Source of the DNA: Streptomyces griseoruber
GTDB taxonomy: Bacteria > Actinomycetota > Actinomycetes > Streptomycetales > Streptomycetaceae
Direction of reading: 5' to 3'
DNA: 64,000 nucleotides
Assembly: GCF_001514205.1 (NCBI RefSeq)
Contig: NZ_KQ948763.1
Coordinates: forward strand, 871,084 to 935,083
Below are positions 42,816-56,101 of the stretch, in pieces (the stretch's first letter is position 1; each line of letters starts with the position of its first letter). Below the pieces are notes generated by a model, which did no database searches, was not told the DNA's origin, and saw only the letters and a list, made by a program, of their open reading frames with translations. Made by a program: the position numbers and the translations under genes.

Positions 42816-44702
42816 CTACTTGAGCGCTGTACCGCCCGAGTTGTGATAGGCGATCGTCTTGCGGATCAGGTTTCCGCCGTCGGTCTCGGCCGTTGTCTGT
42901 TCCTGCTGTCCTGGACCGAAGAGCAGGCCGGCGACATGGGCGTTCGCGACCTGGTCCATGTGTGCGAAGAACCAGTCCACCTTGTCGTCCTTGTAATGGT
43001 TGAGGGTGTTGTTCTGCGCCATGTTGCCCACGGGGATCTGCCACAGGACCACCGGCTTGCCCACGGACTCGGCCATCGTCTTGTAGAACTGCAGCGCGGC
43101 GGCGGCCTTCTGGTCGTTCCAGAAGTGGTCACTGCCGCCGTGGGCCGGCTGTGCGTACCAGCCCGCGTCGCGGTCCGACACGTCGGTGGCCAGGAAGTCG
43201 GCGTTCTGCGCCCCGAGGTTCGCGTAGTCCTTGACGCATGCCTGTGTGTTGGTCTGCCAGTCGAAGCAGGAAAGGTGCAGCCCCACGGCGGTGTTCGGCG
43301 CGTACTTGTGTGCCATCGAGATCAGGCAGCGGGCGAGTCCGGCGGCGCTGTTCTCCTGCGATCCGCAATCCGTCGGATTCGCGCCCGAGACCTGTGCGGG
43401 AACCTGGTGCGGATTGCCGAGCGACCGGACGTAGCCCCAGAAGTCGGGCTCGAGGTCGATCGCTTCGTGCGACGTGCCGATCTTCTGGAGGAAGAACCGG
43501 TAGTCGTTCAGGTACCGGGTGAGCAGGTCGAGCCGGTTGATGGCCTTGACCTCGCCCGGACCGTCGCCCTGGCCTGCCGCATCCCCGAGGTCGCGCAACG
43601 AGTACCAGGTCCAGAGCATCTTCTGCGGACGCGCGCTGCCCTTGTACGTCGCCTGGGCCACCACACTGTCCCGCCAGGTCACGTAAGTGCCGGGCGCCGT
43701 GGTGCTGCCGTTCCAGCAGCCCCACCAACCCGACCAGTCGTCGTGGCAGCGCGCCGCCGAGTAGTAGTCAGACGAGGGCGCGGGCTGGCTGTGCACATAG
43801 GCGTACCGCACGTCGAACGGCGCGGCGGCCGCCGAGGCGTCGGACACCGAGCCGCCGATGAGCACCGTGCTGCTGCCCATGAATCGTGTCGTCGAGCTGC
43901 CGCCACCGGCCACGGGAGACGGCGTGGACGACGGCGTCGACGACGGGTGCGAGCTGCTCGGATCCGGGCTGGTGGGAACGCTGCTGCTCGGCGCGGTGGG
44001 CGTACCGGAGCTGCCGACGCTCCCGACCGGGACGAGTTTCCACTGCTGATCGGCGCCGCCCCGGTTGCGGTTCTGGACGACACCGCTCCCGTTGGCTTTG
44101 GCGGCGTTGTGGACATCGACGGCCATGCCACTGAAGCGATTGACCAAACGCACGTAGCCGTTCGGCGACTTGGCCAGTTTGAACTGCTGGTTGGCGCCGT
44201 TCAGGTCTGTCCACTGCACGATGGCGGAGCCGGCGGTCTTCGACCAGCCGAGGTCGTCCAGCACCTTGCCGGAGGTCCGGTTCTGCAGCCGGTAGTACCC
44301 GTCACCCGCGTCGATGAACCGCCACTGCTGGTCGGGGCCGCCATGACGGCTCCACTGCACCACCGCCGCGCCGTCGTTCTTGGCGGAGGCGCGGTCGTCC
44401 AGCACCTTGCCGCTGTTGCGGTTGACCAACACGTACCACTTCTTCAGATCCAGGGTCTTTTGCTGCGCCGAAGCCTGGCTGACCACGACGGCCGAGCCGG
44501 CCACGACCACCATGGTGAGACCCGCCCAGAGACCCCGACGCGCGAGCAACCGACGGCCACGATGCTTCGGCTGACCACCGCGCGCGCCACCGTCGGCACG
44601 GAGGCCGCCGACGGGGGACGCCACCGCTGACGTGGGTGGGCCGGGGACATGTCTGTGCTCTCGTTCCGGGGACACGTCTGTGCTCTCTTTCAGCCGTTGC
44701 AT
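42816..44702 (-). CDS. Secreted ricin-B-lectin protein with C-terminal glycosidase-like domain
   Basis: About 628 residues. An unusually long N-terminal cytoplasmic stretch precedes a TM/signal helix (GLWAGLTMVVVAGSAVVVSQASAQ). A ricin-type beta-trefoil follows with three QxW-like repeats (VNRNSGKVLDDRASAKNDGAAVVQW...DQQW, NRTSGKVLDDLGWSKTAG...NQQF, NRFSGMAVDVHNAAKANGSGVVQ...DQQW), then a Ser/Pro/Thr linker, then ~350 residues with TIM-barrel-like pieces (KMLWTWYSLRDLG, HEAIDLEPDFWGYV, GLHLSCFDWQT, KPVVLWQIPVGNM). The lectin should bind a polysaccharide; the C-terminal domain is probably a glycoside hydrolase I cannot place in a family. Start uncertain: ATG at 44819 is also open. Confidence 0.78.
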   Translation of the reverse strand: MQRLKESTDVSPEREHRHVPGPPTSAVASPVGGLRADGGARGGQPKHRGRRLLARRGLWAGLTMVVVAGSAVVVSQASAQQKTLDLKKWYVLVNRNSGKVLDDRASAKNDGAAVVQWSRHGGPDQQWRFIDAGDGYYRLQNRTSGKVLDDLGWSKTAGSAIVQWTDLNGANQQFKLAKSPNGYVRLVNRFSGMAVDVHNAAKANGSGVVQNRNRGGADQQWKLVPVGSVGSSGTPTAPSSSVPTSPDPSSSHPSSTPSSTPSPVAGGGSSTTRFMGSSTVLIGGSVSDASAAAAPFDVRYAYVHSQPAPSSDYYSAARCHDDWSGWWGCWNGSTTAPGTYVTWRDSVVAQATYKGSARPQKMLWTWYSLRDLGDAAGQGDGPGEVKAINRLDLLTRYLNDYRFFLQKIGTSHEAIDLEPDFWGYVRSLGNPHQVPAQVSGANPTDCGSQENSAAGLARCLISMAHKYAPNTAVGLHLSCFDWQTNTQACVKDYANLGAQNADFLATDVSDRDAGWYAQPAHGGSDHFWNDQKAAAALQFYKTMAESVGKPVVLWQIPVGNMAQNNTLNHYKDDKVDWFFAHMDQVANAHVAGLLFGPGQQEQTTAETDGGNLIRKTIAYHNSGGTALK

Positions 44703-44915
44703 CTGACCGACCACCTGGCCGGACAACACCGAGTGGTCCCAGAGGCCGAAAAGGTTGCCGCGAAGAGCCACCGATTTTTTTCGCGTTGACCGCTTCCCGT
44801 TCGCTGCGGAGCGCGGCACGGCTGACGTCGGCGGTGGCGAACGCCTGATGGCCGCTCCCGGCCCTGCCGCCTACCGCGCACCACGCCCGCTACTGGACTT
44901 CCCCGCGGATGAAGA

Positions 44916-45600
44916 TCAATGCTGCGCAGGGGTGAGGGGTAGCCCGGCCCGGATCGTCTTGCCGGTCCGGGTGTGACGGCTGCCCCACCGCTGGGCGAGC
45001 TGGGCGACGATGAGGAGTCCCCGGCCGCCTTCGTCGGACAGGCGGGCGCGTCGCAGATGCGGGGCCATGCTGCTGGCGTCGCTGACCTCGCGGATCAACG
45101 CCGTGTCACGGTTGAGCCGCAGGTGGATCGGTGGGGATCCGTAGTGTATGGCATTCGTGATCAGTTCGCTCATCACGAGTTCCGCGGTGAAGGCGCTTCC
45201 TGCTGGTGCCAGGCGGCCAGACGCTCACAGGCGAGTTCACGGGCCGGGGCCACGACGGAGGGTTCGGCCGGCAGTTCCCAACTGGCGGCCTGGCTGGTGC
45301 CAAGGGTCCTGGTCCGGGTCAGAAGGAGAGCGACGTCGTCCGTCTGGGGGCTGAGGGAGTAGGTCGTGCAGGATCCGGTCGCAGGTCTCCTCCAGCGGGC
45401 GGCCGGGTTCGGCGAGCCCGGAGCGCAGGAGCTCGCAGGCGTCGTCCAGGTCGCGGACCTGGGATTCGATCAGTCCGTCCGTGTACAGGGCGAGGACGCT
45501 GCCTTCGGGGACGTGGAACTCGGCGGCCTCGGAGGGCATGCCGCCCAGGCCCAGAGGCGGCCCGGCTGTCGGCGGATATCCGCCCGGACACAATCTGCCA
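44916..45600 (-). pseudogene. SpoIIE phosphatase / HATPase regulator, frameshifted twice
   Basis: Three frames join into one familiar protein end: PP2C-type SpoIIE residues GLGGMPSEAAEFHVPEGSVLALYTDGLIESQVRDLDDACELLRSGL, then QTDDVALLLTRTRTLGTSQAASWELPAEPSVVAPARELACERLAAW, then SAFTAELVMSELITNAIHYGSPPIHLRLNRDTALIREVSD and the HATPase G-boxes (SDEGGRGLLIVAQLAQRWG). Two base changes shift frame near 45.35 and 45.2 kb, and the N-terminal sensor part is gone. The genes normally encode anti-anti-sigma control phosphatases. The last part could still be translated from 45176 as an 86-residue HATPase. Confidence 0.75.
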
Positions 45601-45696
45601 GGGCCGGCTCCTCGGCGAAGCCCGGAAGACCGCCAACCCGGTCCGCCTCATGCGTGTGTTCGGTGTCTGCAACGTGGCTGAGACGAGACCCGGACC

Positions 45697-45960
45697 ATGA
45701 TTCACACCCATGTCGGCTACCCCACGACTTCCGCGTGGTGTTGCCGTCGTCTCGAGCGTGTCGAACGGCTCATGCGCCAGGCCGGCCTCGCCGGGATCAG
45801 CCCCCGCCGGGGCAGGGGTTCCACCCGCCGGGACCCAGGCGCCGACCTCGCCCCTGACCTGGTGCAACACGACTTCACCGCGGACAGACCGAACCGATTG
45901 CGGGTCACCGACCTGACCATGGTCACGACGCTGGAGGGGCCGTTGTGGCTGTCCGCGATC
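45697..45960 (+). pseudogene. IS3-family transposase (OrfB) fragment
   Basis: ERVERLMRQAGLAGISPRRGRGSTRRDPGADLAPDLVQHDFTADRPNRLRVTDLTMVTTLEGPLWLSAI matches the HTH_21-to-rve junction of IS3-type transposases (usual form ...LMRxAGLxG...APDLVxRDFTAxxPxxLWVxDITYVPTxxGFLYLA). The catalytic DDE domain beyond the first Asp is absent, and the tail is unrelated. A small relic in a degenerate stretch. Confidence 0.7.
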
Positions 45961-46569
45961 CGGGCACCGCCTCGGTCCGGCCCTGTGCCGATCCCTCGAC
46001 GGGAGCGGCCGAAGGAGTGGGCGGCCCGCTGGCAGCGGGACGGCCTTCGCCCGGGGCGGAGGCCTGTTCGGCGGCGTACTGCTCGGGGGTGAGCTCGGCG
46101 GCCGGGGGAGGAGGCGGAGGGGTCGTCTTCCTGGCTCCGCCCAGGGTGCGGCCGGTGCGTCGGGTGGGGGCTTCATGCGTTCGGTCATGCTGCGGCCAGC
46201 TTCTTCATCAGCTCGGCGTACTCGCTCAGCTCGGTCGGGATCTCGCCGAAGGCCTCCATGTAGTGCACCCAGGAGTGGATGGTGGGCAGGCGTGGCCTGT
46301 GCCTGGGCTGCCGACCGGTGTTGGTTCGTGATCAATAATTTGCTAGGCGGCGGCATGCGGCTGGTACAGCGGCAGAATTCGCATAGTTGCAGATCAAGGA
46401 TGGTCGTTGCCGCGATGGGAGGGGGTGGGGTCGAAATCTGGGTCGAATGCGTTCTTGGTCTGCTGGTGGTACACCTGCCCACGCGGCTCTGACCAGCATG
46501 CATGGGGAGTTGAAAGTCCAGTATCGGAATCACTGGTCCGCGTCTGGTCCGGATCGTTCCAGCAGAGCA
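45961..46569. other. Degenerate stretch without intact genes
   Basis: About 600 nt with falling GC toward the right. On the minus strand at 46189-46310 a short frame ends IHSWVHYMEAFGEIPTELSEYAELMKKLAAA, which looks like real coding sequence but is too short to identify. The AT-rich pocket GATCAATAATTTGCTAG follows. No gene otherwise. Confidence 0.4.
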
Positions 46570-48348
46570 TCAGCCGGGTCCGCCCAGCACGATCCTCCAC
46601 ACCCGGGTCGCCACCTGGAGGTTCAGCCGGTCCTCGACGTTCGCGAGGTCGTTGCCGCTGATGTCACGGATGCGCTGGAGCCGATAGCGCAGCGTGCTGC
46701 GGTGGATCGCGAGGGATTCGGCGGTCTCGTCGTAGTTGCCGCCGCAGTCGAAGTACCGGGTCAGGGTCTCCACCATGGCCGCGTGATGCCGGGAGTCGTA
46801 GTCGATGAGCTGCCCGAGCCACTCCTGGACGAACGTCTCCAGCTCCCGGTAGTCGTTGCCAGGTCCCAGGATGCGGTAGAGGCCAAGCTCGTCGAAGAAC
46901 GTCGTGCCGTAGCGCTCGCGGGAGTGGCGGCGCACTTCCAGGGCGCGCTGCGCCTCCTGGTAGTGGTGGGGGATGTCGTCCAGGGAGTCGCAAGGGGCGC
47001 TCACCCCGATCGTCCCGGACCGGGTCCCGGTCTCCCGGGTGAGCGCCTCGTACAACGCGCGGACGTGCGGTCTGCCGTCGGCGACCAGGACGACGTGGTC
47101 GGAACGGCGGGTCAGCAGCGAGCGCATGCCCACGGCAGAGGCCGCCCGGCTCACCGTCTGCGCGAAGGAATCGTCCACAGTCCGGTTCGACCACTGCACC
47201 ACGACGATGTAGTGGCTGCGGTGCAGGTCGTGTCCGACTGCCTCGGACCGGGCGTAGGCGCTCGCCTCGTCCGTCCCTGCCAGGAGGTCGTCGACCAGCT
47301 CGCGGTGCAGCCTCAGCTCCACTGCGGCCAGATTGCGCAGGTGCGCCAGCTCCAGGGCCAGCGACGTGGCGGCGTGTTCCAGCGCGAGCACGGTGTGCTC
47401 GTCGGCCTCGTCCAGGGCGTCGACCAGGGCCAGCACGCCCAGGATCTCGCCGTGCGGGCGGATCAGGGTGATCAGCCGGTCCTTTATCCGCACCGGCCCG
47501 GCCTCCCGGGCGACGGCGTGCAGCATTTCGTCCTGGCGCACGGGGTCCGGTTCCGGATAGGGGTCGGGGCGGCTGGGACCGGCCCAGGACCTCAGCCGAC
47601 CGAAGCGGTCCTCGACCAGCGCGGGGAGCCCGGTGAGCCTGTGCAGTGCGCGGGTGATGGCTTCCTCGCCGCCGCCCGAGGCAGCGACGTCGGCCATGAG
47701 CGCGTGAACGGCCCGCTGGTACCCCAGCTCAGCCACGACGGAGATCAGCTGCCGCTGGAGGGCTGTGTGTTCCTTCCTCAGCCGGTGCAGCTCCAGCGCG
47801 TCCTCGCGACGGCGGCGGTGTGCGTGGGCGACGGACAGTGCAGCGGCGGTGTGCCGGACGAGCGTGGCGAGCAGGGAGTGCTCGGCCTCGGTGGGCCGGG
47901 AGCGGGACGTCACCACGAGGTAGCCGTGGAGTCTCTCCAGTCCGCGTAGCCCCAGGGCCCGGCCCCAGGGCCTGCCGGGTACGGTCACGGGGCCGTCCTG
48001 CCCGGCCAGCTCCCGCACCCTCCGGTCCACGGCCAAGGCATGGATCTGCCCGTTCCTCGGGCTGGGGACCAGGTCGCCGTCCACCTTGAGGTATCCGGCC
48101 TCGGCGCTGTACGGCCCTGCGGCGGCTATGTGGTCCATGGCCAGGCTCAGGATCTCGCCTTCGTCCGGGGTGTCGAACAGGGCGCGGGAGAGCACCGTCA
48201 GCTTGCGGAGGGCATGGTCGGCCGGGGTTGAAGCGGGTGGGCGGGGCCCTCGCCGCACGGTCGTGGGGTGCCGCCCGCCGCCCCGCGGAAGGCCGCCCTC
48301 CCGGTCGGAGCAGCGGTGGTACAGGCTGTGCGCCCGGCTGCCGGCCAT
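46570..48348 (-). CDS. PucR/CdaR-type transcriptional regulator with GAF-like sensor
   Basis: This 592-residue regulator ends in the PucR C-terminal HTH_30 (YFDCGGNYDETAESLAIHRSTLRYRLQRIRDISGNDL), preceded by a GGDEF-like CdaR domain (VGHDLHRSHYIVVVQWSNRTVDDSFAQ; IGVSAPCDSLDDIPHHYQEAQRALEVR). The N-terminal part has GAF-like segments (FDTPDEGEILSLAMDHIAAAG; TLVRHTAAALSVAHAHRRRREDALELHRL). I end it at ATG 48348; the frame remains open antisense into the dnaK operon, which is a GC artefact. It may respond to a small metabolite; target unknown. Confidence 0.82.
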   Translation of the reverse strand: MAGSRAHSLYHRCSDREGGLPRGGGRHPTTVRRGPRPPASTPADHALRKLTVLSRALFDTPDEGEILSLAMDHIAAAGPYSAEAGYLKVDGDLVPSPRNGQIHALAVDRRVRELAGQDGPVTVPGRPWGRALGLRGLERLHGYLVVTSRSRPTEAEHSLLATLVRHTAAALSVAHAHRRRREDALELHRLRKEHTALQRQLISVVAELGYQRAVHALMADVAASGGGEEAITRALHRLTGLPALVEDRFGRLRSWAGPSRPDPYPEPDPVRQDEMLHAVAREAGPVRIKDRLITLIRPHGEILGVLALVDALDEADEHTVLALEHAATSLALELAHLRNLAAVELRLHRELVDDLLAGTDEASAYARSEAVGHDLHRSHYIVVVQWSNRTVDDSFAQTVSRAASAVGMRSLLTRRSDHVVLVADGRPHVRALYEALTRETGTRSGTIGVSAPCDSLDDIPHHYQEAQRALEVRRHSRERYGTTFFDELGLYRILGPGNDYRELETFVQEWLGQLIDYDSRHHAAMVETLTRYFDCGGNYDETAESLAIHRSTLRYRLQRIRDISGNDLANVEDRLNLQVATRVWRIVLGGPG

Positions 48349-48573
48349 GGGATCACTCCGTTCTCCCCGAGCCCTCAGGGAAGCGAGCGGTGTTCCGCGT
48401 ACCCGCTCACAGGCCGGCCTATCCGAGATGTTCGGATTATTCCTCTCGTACTCGTGGGGCGATCCGACCCGTGCATTTCTGACTCGCCAGGCGCAGGCGT
48501 GGAGCCAATCGGCTCGCCACGCTGGGGACTGTTCGAAACCCTCCGTGCGCACCGGCAGAGAAAGGGCTGGGCG

Positions 48574-48944
48574 ATGACCGGGCAGCATCGCAGGCCGATT
48601 GCCTCGTACACCTCGTACAACTCGTCCCGGGAAGCCGAACGCGCCGTTGACCACCTCTCTGACCAGGGGTTTCCCGTGGAGAGGATCCCTGCCCCGTGGT
48701 CCATCCGCCCGATCACCTGCTCGACCAGGAGCACGTCCCTGTACGGGCTGACCTTCGGAGCGATCGTCGGCGCACCGTCCGGCATGCTGCTGCACGTCCT
48801 GCAGGGCCGGCGCCGGGATTTCGCCTCGCTCCGCTCGACGCAGCGAGCCGGTACGAGGTCGTCGTGGACGGGGAGGTCGCCGACGGGGCTGTACGGCTGA
48901 TCGGCGGGCCGCAGACCACCGGCGGAGGGTCCACCCGTACCTGA
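48574..48944 (+). pseudogene. General stress protein 17M (YflT)-like, deleted and frameshifted
   Basis: It begins well with MTGQHRRPIASYTSYNSSREAERAVDHLSDQGFPVERI as in actinobacterial YflT/glycine-zipper stress proteins. The middle is shortened, LYGLTFGAIVGAPSGMLLHVLQGRRRDFAS resumes in the same frame, and the family ending SRYEVVVDGEVADGAVRLIGGP lies in another frame. So one deletion and one frameshift. It sits 50 nt before dnaK, suggesting it was once the first gene of the stress block. Confidence 0.72.
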
Positions 48945-48996
48945 ACGAACGTGATCCGCAGAGTCGGCGCAGGCGCCGTACCGGGAGGAGTTCCCC

Positions 48997-50901
<1,905 letters not shown>

Positions 50902-50909
50902 GGCGCGCC

Positions 50910-51521
50910 ATGCCCAGCCACCCCCAGGAACCCGACCGGGCCGCGTCGGATCCGGTCGAACCGGTCCCGGAAGGCGCCGTACGCCCGCCGCGCGGGGATC
51001 TGCCGCAACCGGGCCCGCCGACCCGGCCGGAAGCGGCGAACGGCGAACCGGGACCCGACGCCGCCGGCCCCGCGCGTGCCGAGGACGAGTACACGACCGC
51101 GATCCAGGAACTGGAGGACCGCTGGCGGCGCGCACTCGCCGACCTCGACAACCTTCGCAAACGTCACGCCAGGGAACTGGAGCGCGAACGGGCGGTCGAG
51201 CGGTCCCGCACGGCGGCCGCCTTCCTTCCCGTCCTGGACAACCTCGAACTCGCCCTGACCCATGCCGGCGCCGATCCGGGCGCGATCGTGGAGGGCGTCC
51301 GGGCGGTCCGCGACCAGGCGGTGAACGTGCTCGAACTGCTCGGCTACCCGCGGCACGCGGAGACCGGCGTCGCCTTCGACCCGGCCCGGCACGAGGTGGT
51401 CGGCGTCGTCCAGGACCCCGACGCCCCACCGGGCACGGTCGTCGAGGTGCTGCGCCCGGGCTACGGGGACGGCGAGCGGCAGCTCAGGCCGGCCGCGGTG
51501 ACCGTCGCGAAGCGGGAGTGA
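50910..51521 (+). CDS. grpE: Nucleotide exchange factor GrpE
   Basis: This 203-residue GrpE releases ADP from DnaK. A disordered Pro/Glu N-terminus is followed by the coiled coil (RWRRALADLDNLRKRHARELERERAVER) and the beta-domain (VLDNLELALTHAG, RHEVVGVVQDPDAPPGTVVEVLRPGY). It lies 8 nt after dnaK. It is less acidic at the C-terminus than the housekeeping type. Confidence 0.92.
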   Translation: MPSHPQEPDRAASDPVEPVPEGAVRPPRGDLPQPGPPTRPEAANGEPGPDAAGPARAEDEYTTAIQELEDRWRRALADLDNLRKRHARELERERAVERSRTAAAFLPVLDNLELALTHAGADPGAIVEGVRAVRDQAVNVLELLGYPRHAETGVAFDPARHEVVGVVQDPDAPPGTVVEVLRPGYGDGERQLRPAAVTVAKRE

Positions 51522-52884
<1,363 letters not shown>

Positions 52885-52894
<10 letters not shown>

Positions 52895-55524
52895 ACCGGC
52901 TCACCCAGAAGTCCCAGGACGCCTTCCAGGAGGCCCAGACCGCGGCCGTCCGCATGGGGCAGACCGAGGTCGACGGGGAACACCTGCTGCTCGCACTTCT
53001 CGATCAGGAGGACGGTCTGATCCCGCGGCTGCTGCAACAGGCCGGCACCGAGCCGAAGGAACTGCGCGCTGCCGTGCGCGAGGAACTCTCCCGCCGCCCG
53101 AAGGTCACCGGCCCCGGCGCGGCACCCGGCCAGGTCTTCGTCACCCAGCGCCTCGCCCGCCTGCTCGACGCCGCCGAACGGGAGGCCAAACGCCTCAAGG
53201 ACGAGTACGTGTCCGTGGAGCACCTCCTGCTCGCCCTGGCTGAGGAGAGCTCTTCGACCGCCGCCGGGCGACTGCTCAAACAGGCCGGCATCACCAGGGA
53301 CTCGTTCCTGAGCGCCCTCACCCAGGTCCGCGGCAACCAGCGGGTCACCTCCGCCAACCCCGAAGTGGCCTACGAGGCGCTGGAGAAGTACGGCCGCGAT
53401 CTCGTCGCCGAGGCCAGGGCCGGCAGGCTCGACCCGGTCATCGGCCGGGACGCCGAGATCCGCCGGGTCACCCAGATCCTCAGCCGCAAGTCCAAGAACA
53501 ACCCCGTCCTCATCGGCGACCCCGGCGTCGGCAAGACCGCCATCGTCGAGGGCCTCGCCCAGCGCATCGTCCGCGGCGACGTGCCCGAAGGGCTCCGCGA
53601 CAAGATCGTGTTCGCCCTCGACATGGGCTCCCTGGTCGCCGGCGCCAAGTACCGCGGTGAGTTCGAGGAACGCCTCAAGGCCGTGCTCAGCGAGGTCAAG
53701 GCCGCCCAGGGGCGCATCCTGCTCTTCGTCGACGAACTGCACACCGTCGTCGGCGCGGGCGCCGCCGAAGGGGCCATGGACGCGGGCAACATGCTCAAGC
53801 CGATGCTCGCCCGCGGTGAACTCCACATGATCGGCGCCACCACCCTCGACGAGTACCGCAAGCACATCGAGAAGGACGCCGCTCTCGAACGCCGCTTCCA
53901 GCAGGTCCTGGTCGACGAGCCGAGCGTGGAGGACACCATCTCCGTCCTGCGCGGACTGCGCGAACGCCTGGAGGTCTTCCACGGCGTGAAGATCCAGGAC
54001 ACCGCGCTGGTCTCCGCGGCCACCCTCAGCCACCGCTACATCACCGATCGATTCCTGCCCGACAAGGCCATCGACCTCGTCGACGAGGCGTGCGCCCGGC
54101 TGCGTACCGAGATCGACTCGATGCCCGCCGAACTCGACGAGATCACCCGCCGCGTCACCCGCCTGGAGATCGAGGAAGCGGCCCTCTCCAAGGAGACCGA
54201 CCCCGCCAGCAAGGCCCGCCTGGAGGAGTTGCGCAGGGAACTGGCCGACCTGCGCGGCGAGGCCGACGCCCAACACGCCCAGTGGGAGGCCGAACGGCAG
54301 GCGATCCGCCGCGTGCAGGAACTGCGCCAGGAACTGGAGCAGGTCCGCCACGATGCGGAGGAGGCCGAACGCGCCTACGACCTCAACCGCGCCGCCGAAC
54401 TCCGCTACGGCCGCCTCCAGGACCTGGAGCGCCGGCTCGCCGCAGAGGAGGAGCAACTGGCCGCCAAACAAGGGCAGAACCGGCTGCTGCGCGAGGTCGT
54501 CACCGAGGAGGAGATCGCCGAGATCGTCGCCGCCTGGACCGGCGTCCCCGTAGCCCGTCTCCAGGAGGGCGAACGCGAGAAACTGCTGCGCCTCGACGAG
54601 ATCCTGCGCGAGCGCGTCATCGGCCAGGACGAGGCCGTCAAGCTCGTCGCCGACGCCATCATCCGCGCCCGCTCCGGCATCCGCGACCCTCGCCGCCCCA
54701 TCGGCTCGTTCATCTTCCTCGGCCCCACCGGCGTCGGGAAGACCGAGCTGGCCAAGACCCTCGCCCGGGCCCTGTTCGACTCCGAGGAGAACATGGTCCG
54801 CCTCGACATGAGCGAGTACCAGGAGCGGCACACCGTCAGCCGGCTCATGGGCGCACCGCCCGGATACGTCGGCTACGAGGAAGGCGGCCAGCTCACCGAG
54901 GCCGTACGCCGCAAGCCGTACTCGGTCGTGCTGTTCGACGAGATCGAGAAGGCGCACACCGATGTCTTCAACACCCTGCTGCAGATCCTCGACGACGGCC
55001 GCATCACCGATGCTCAGGGCCGCACCGTCGACTTCCGCAACACCGTGATCATCATGACGTCCAACATCGGCTCCGAGCACCTCCTCGACGGCGCCACCGC
55101 CGAGGGCGAGATCAAACCCGACGCCCGCGCCCTGGTGATGGGCGAGCTGCGCGGGCACTTCCGCCCGGAGTTCCTCAACCGTGTCGACGACATCGTGCTG
55201 TTCAGGCCGCTCGGTGAGCGGCAGATCGAGCGGATCGTGGAGCTGCAGTTCGACGAGCTGCGGCAGCGGCTCGCCGAACGCCGCATCAGCGTCGAACTCA
55301 CCGATGCGGCACGGGAGTCGATTGCCCACCAGGGCTACGACCCGGTGTACGGGGCCCGGCCGCTGCGGCGTTACATCTCCCACGAGGTGGAGACACTTGT
55401 CGGACGCGCCCTGCTGCGCGGCGACGTCCAGGACGGCGCGACGGTGCGCGTCGACGCCGAGCACGGTGAGCTGGTGGTCACCTACGACCAGCCGGAGGGG
55501 GCCCGGGAAGCGAGGGCGGCGTGA
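52885..55524 (+). CDS. clpB: ATP-dependent disaggregase ClpB
   Basis: This 879-residue AAA+ disaggregase is complete: two Clp_N repeats ([47 protein letters not shown]), AAA1 with Walker A GDPGVGKT (211-218), the middle coiled-coil domain ([21 protein letters not shown]... to [20 protein letters not shown]), AAA2 with GPTGVGKT (613-620), and the D2-small domain ([14 protein letters not shown]). The M-domain identifies it as ClpB rather than ClpC. It works with DnaK to rescue aggregates. Overlaps both neighbours, so strictly operonic. Confidence 0.96.
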
Positions 55525-55979
55525 ACACCAACCGGACGACGACGGTGACCTGCCCGAACTGCGGGCGCGGCAACCGGATTCCCGTGGCCGCCGAGGGACG
55601 CCCCGTATGCGGCCACTGCAAGCAGCCCCTGCCCTGGATCGTCGACGCGGGCGACGACGACTTCGCCGAGGTCGCCGACAACGCCACCCAGCCCGTCGTC
55701 GTCGACCTCTGGGCCACCTGGTGCGGCCCCTGCCGCATGGTCAGCCCAGCCCTCGAACACGTCGCCCGGGACCTCGCCGGACGGATCAAGCTCGTCAAGG
55801 TCGACGTGGACAAGACCCCACGGCTCAGCCAGCGGTTCGAGGTGCAGGCGGTGCCGACCCTGCTCGTCCTCGACCAGGGCGAGACCGTCGCCCGGCAGGC
55901 CGGCGCGGCTCCCGCGGACGTCCTGCGCTCGTGGGTCGAGCAGGCGATAGCGGGCCGGCACACCACTGCAGGAGGGTGA
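55521..55979 (+). CDS. trxC: Thioredoxin with N-terminal zinc motif (TrxC type)
   Basis: This 152-residue thioredoxin-2 has a zinc ribbon C11-x2-C14...C30-x2-C33 ([19 protein letters not shown]) ahead of a thioredoxin fold with the active site WCGPC (C68, C71) and the cis-Pro [10 protein letters not shown]. TrxC proteins handle oxidative protein damage, and the zinc motif can sense redox stress. GTG overlaps the clpB stop. It is the final gene of the chaperone operon, linking refolding with disulfide reduction. Confidence 0.93.
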   Translation: MNTNRTTTVTCPNCGRGNRIPVAAEGRPVCGHCKQPLPWIVDAGDDDFAEVADNATQPVVVDLWATWCGPCRMVSPALEHVARDLAGRIKLVKVDVDKTPRLSQRFEVQAVPTLLVLDQGETVARQAGAAPADVLRSWVEQAIAGRHTTAGG

Positions 55980-55997
55980 ACACGAGGGGCCGGCCCG

Positions 55998-56101
55998 CGG
56001 GTCGCCTCGGCGGTCGGCAAGGGGGCGATGGGGCGATGGCCGTCCATCTCGTCCACGAACACCTCGGCCATTCCGCCGCCGGCTCGGCGATGAGGGTGTG
56101 A
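55998..56101 (+). pseudogene. C-terminal scrap of a TrxR-like flavoprotein
   Basis: RVASAVGKGAM, then after a frame change AMAVHLVHEHLGHSA, mirrors the end of thioredoxin-reductase-like flavoproteins (compare RVASAAGEGAMAIRLVHEHRE in the intact gene at 58.1-59.9 kb). It directly follows trxC, so the operon probably once ended with its own reductase gene, now deleted to a stub. Confidence 0.68.

Noticed and set aside
48945..48996. HAIR (HspR) operator upstream of dnaK
   Set aside because: I looked for CTTGAGT-N7-ACTCAAG and close variants from the yflT-like remnant to the start codon and found none.
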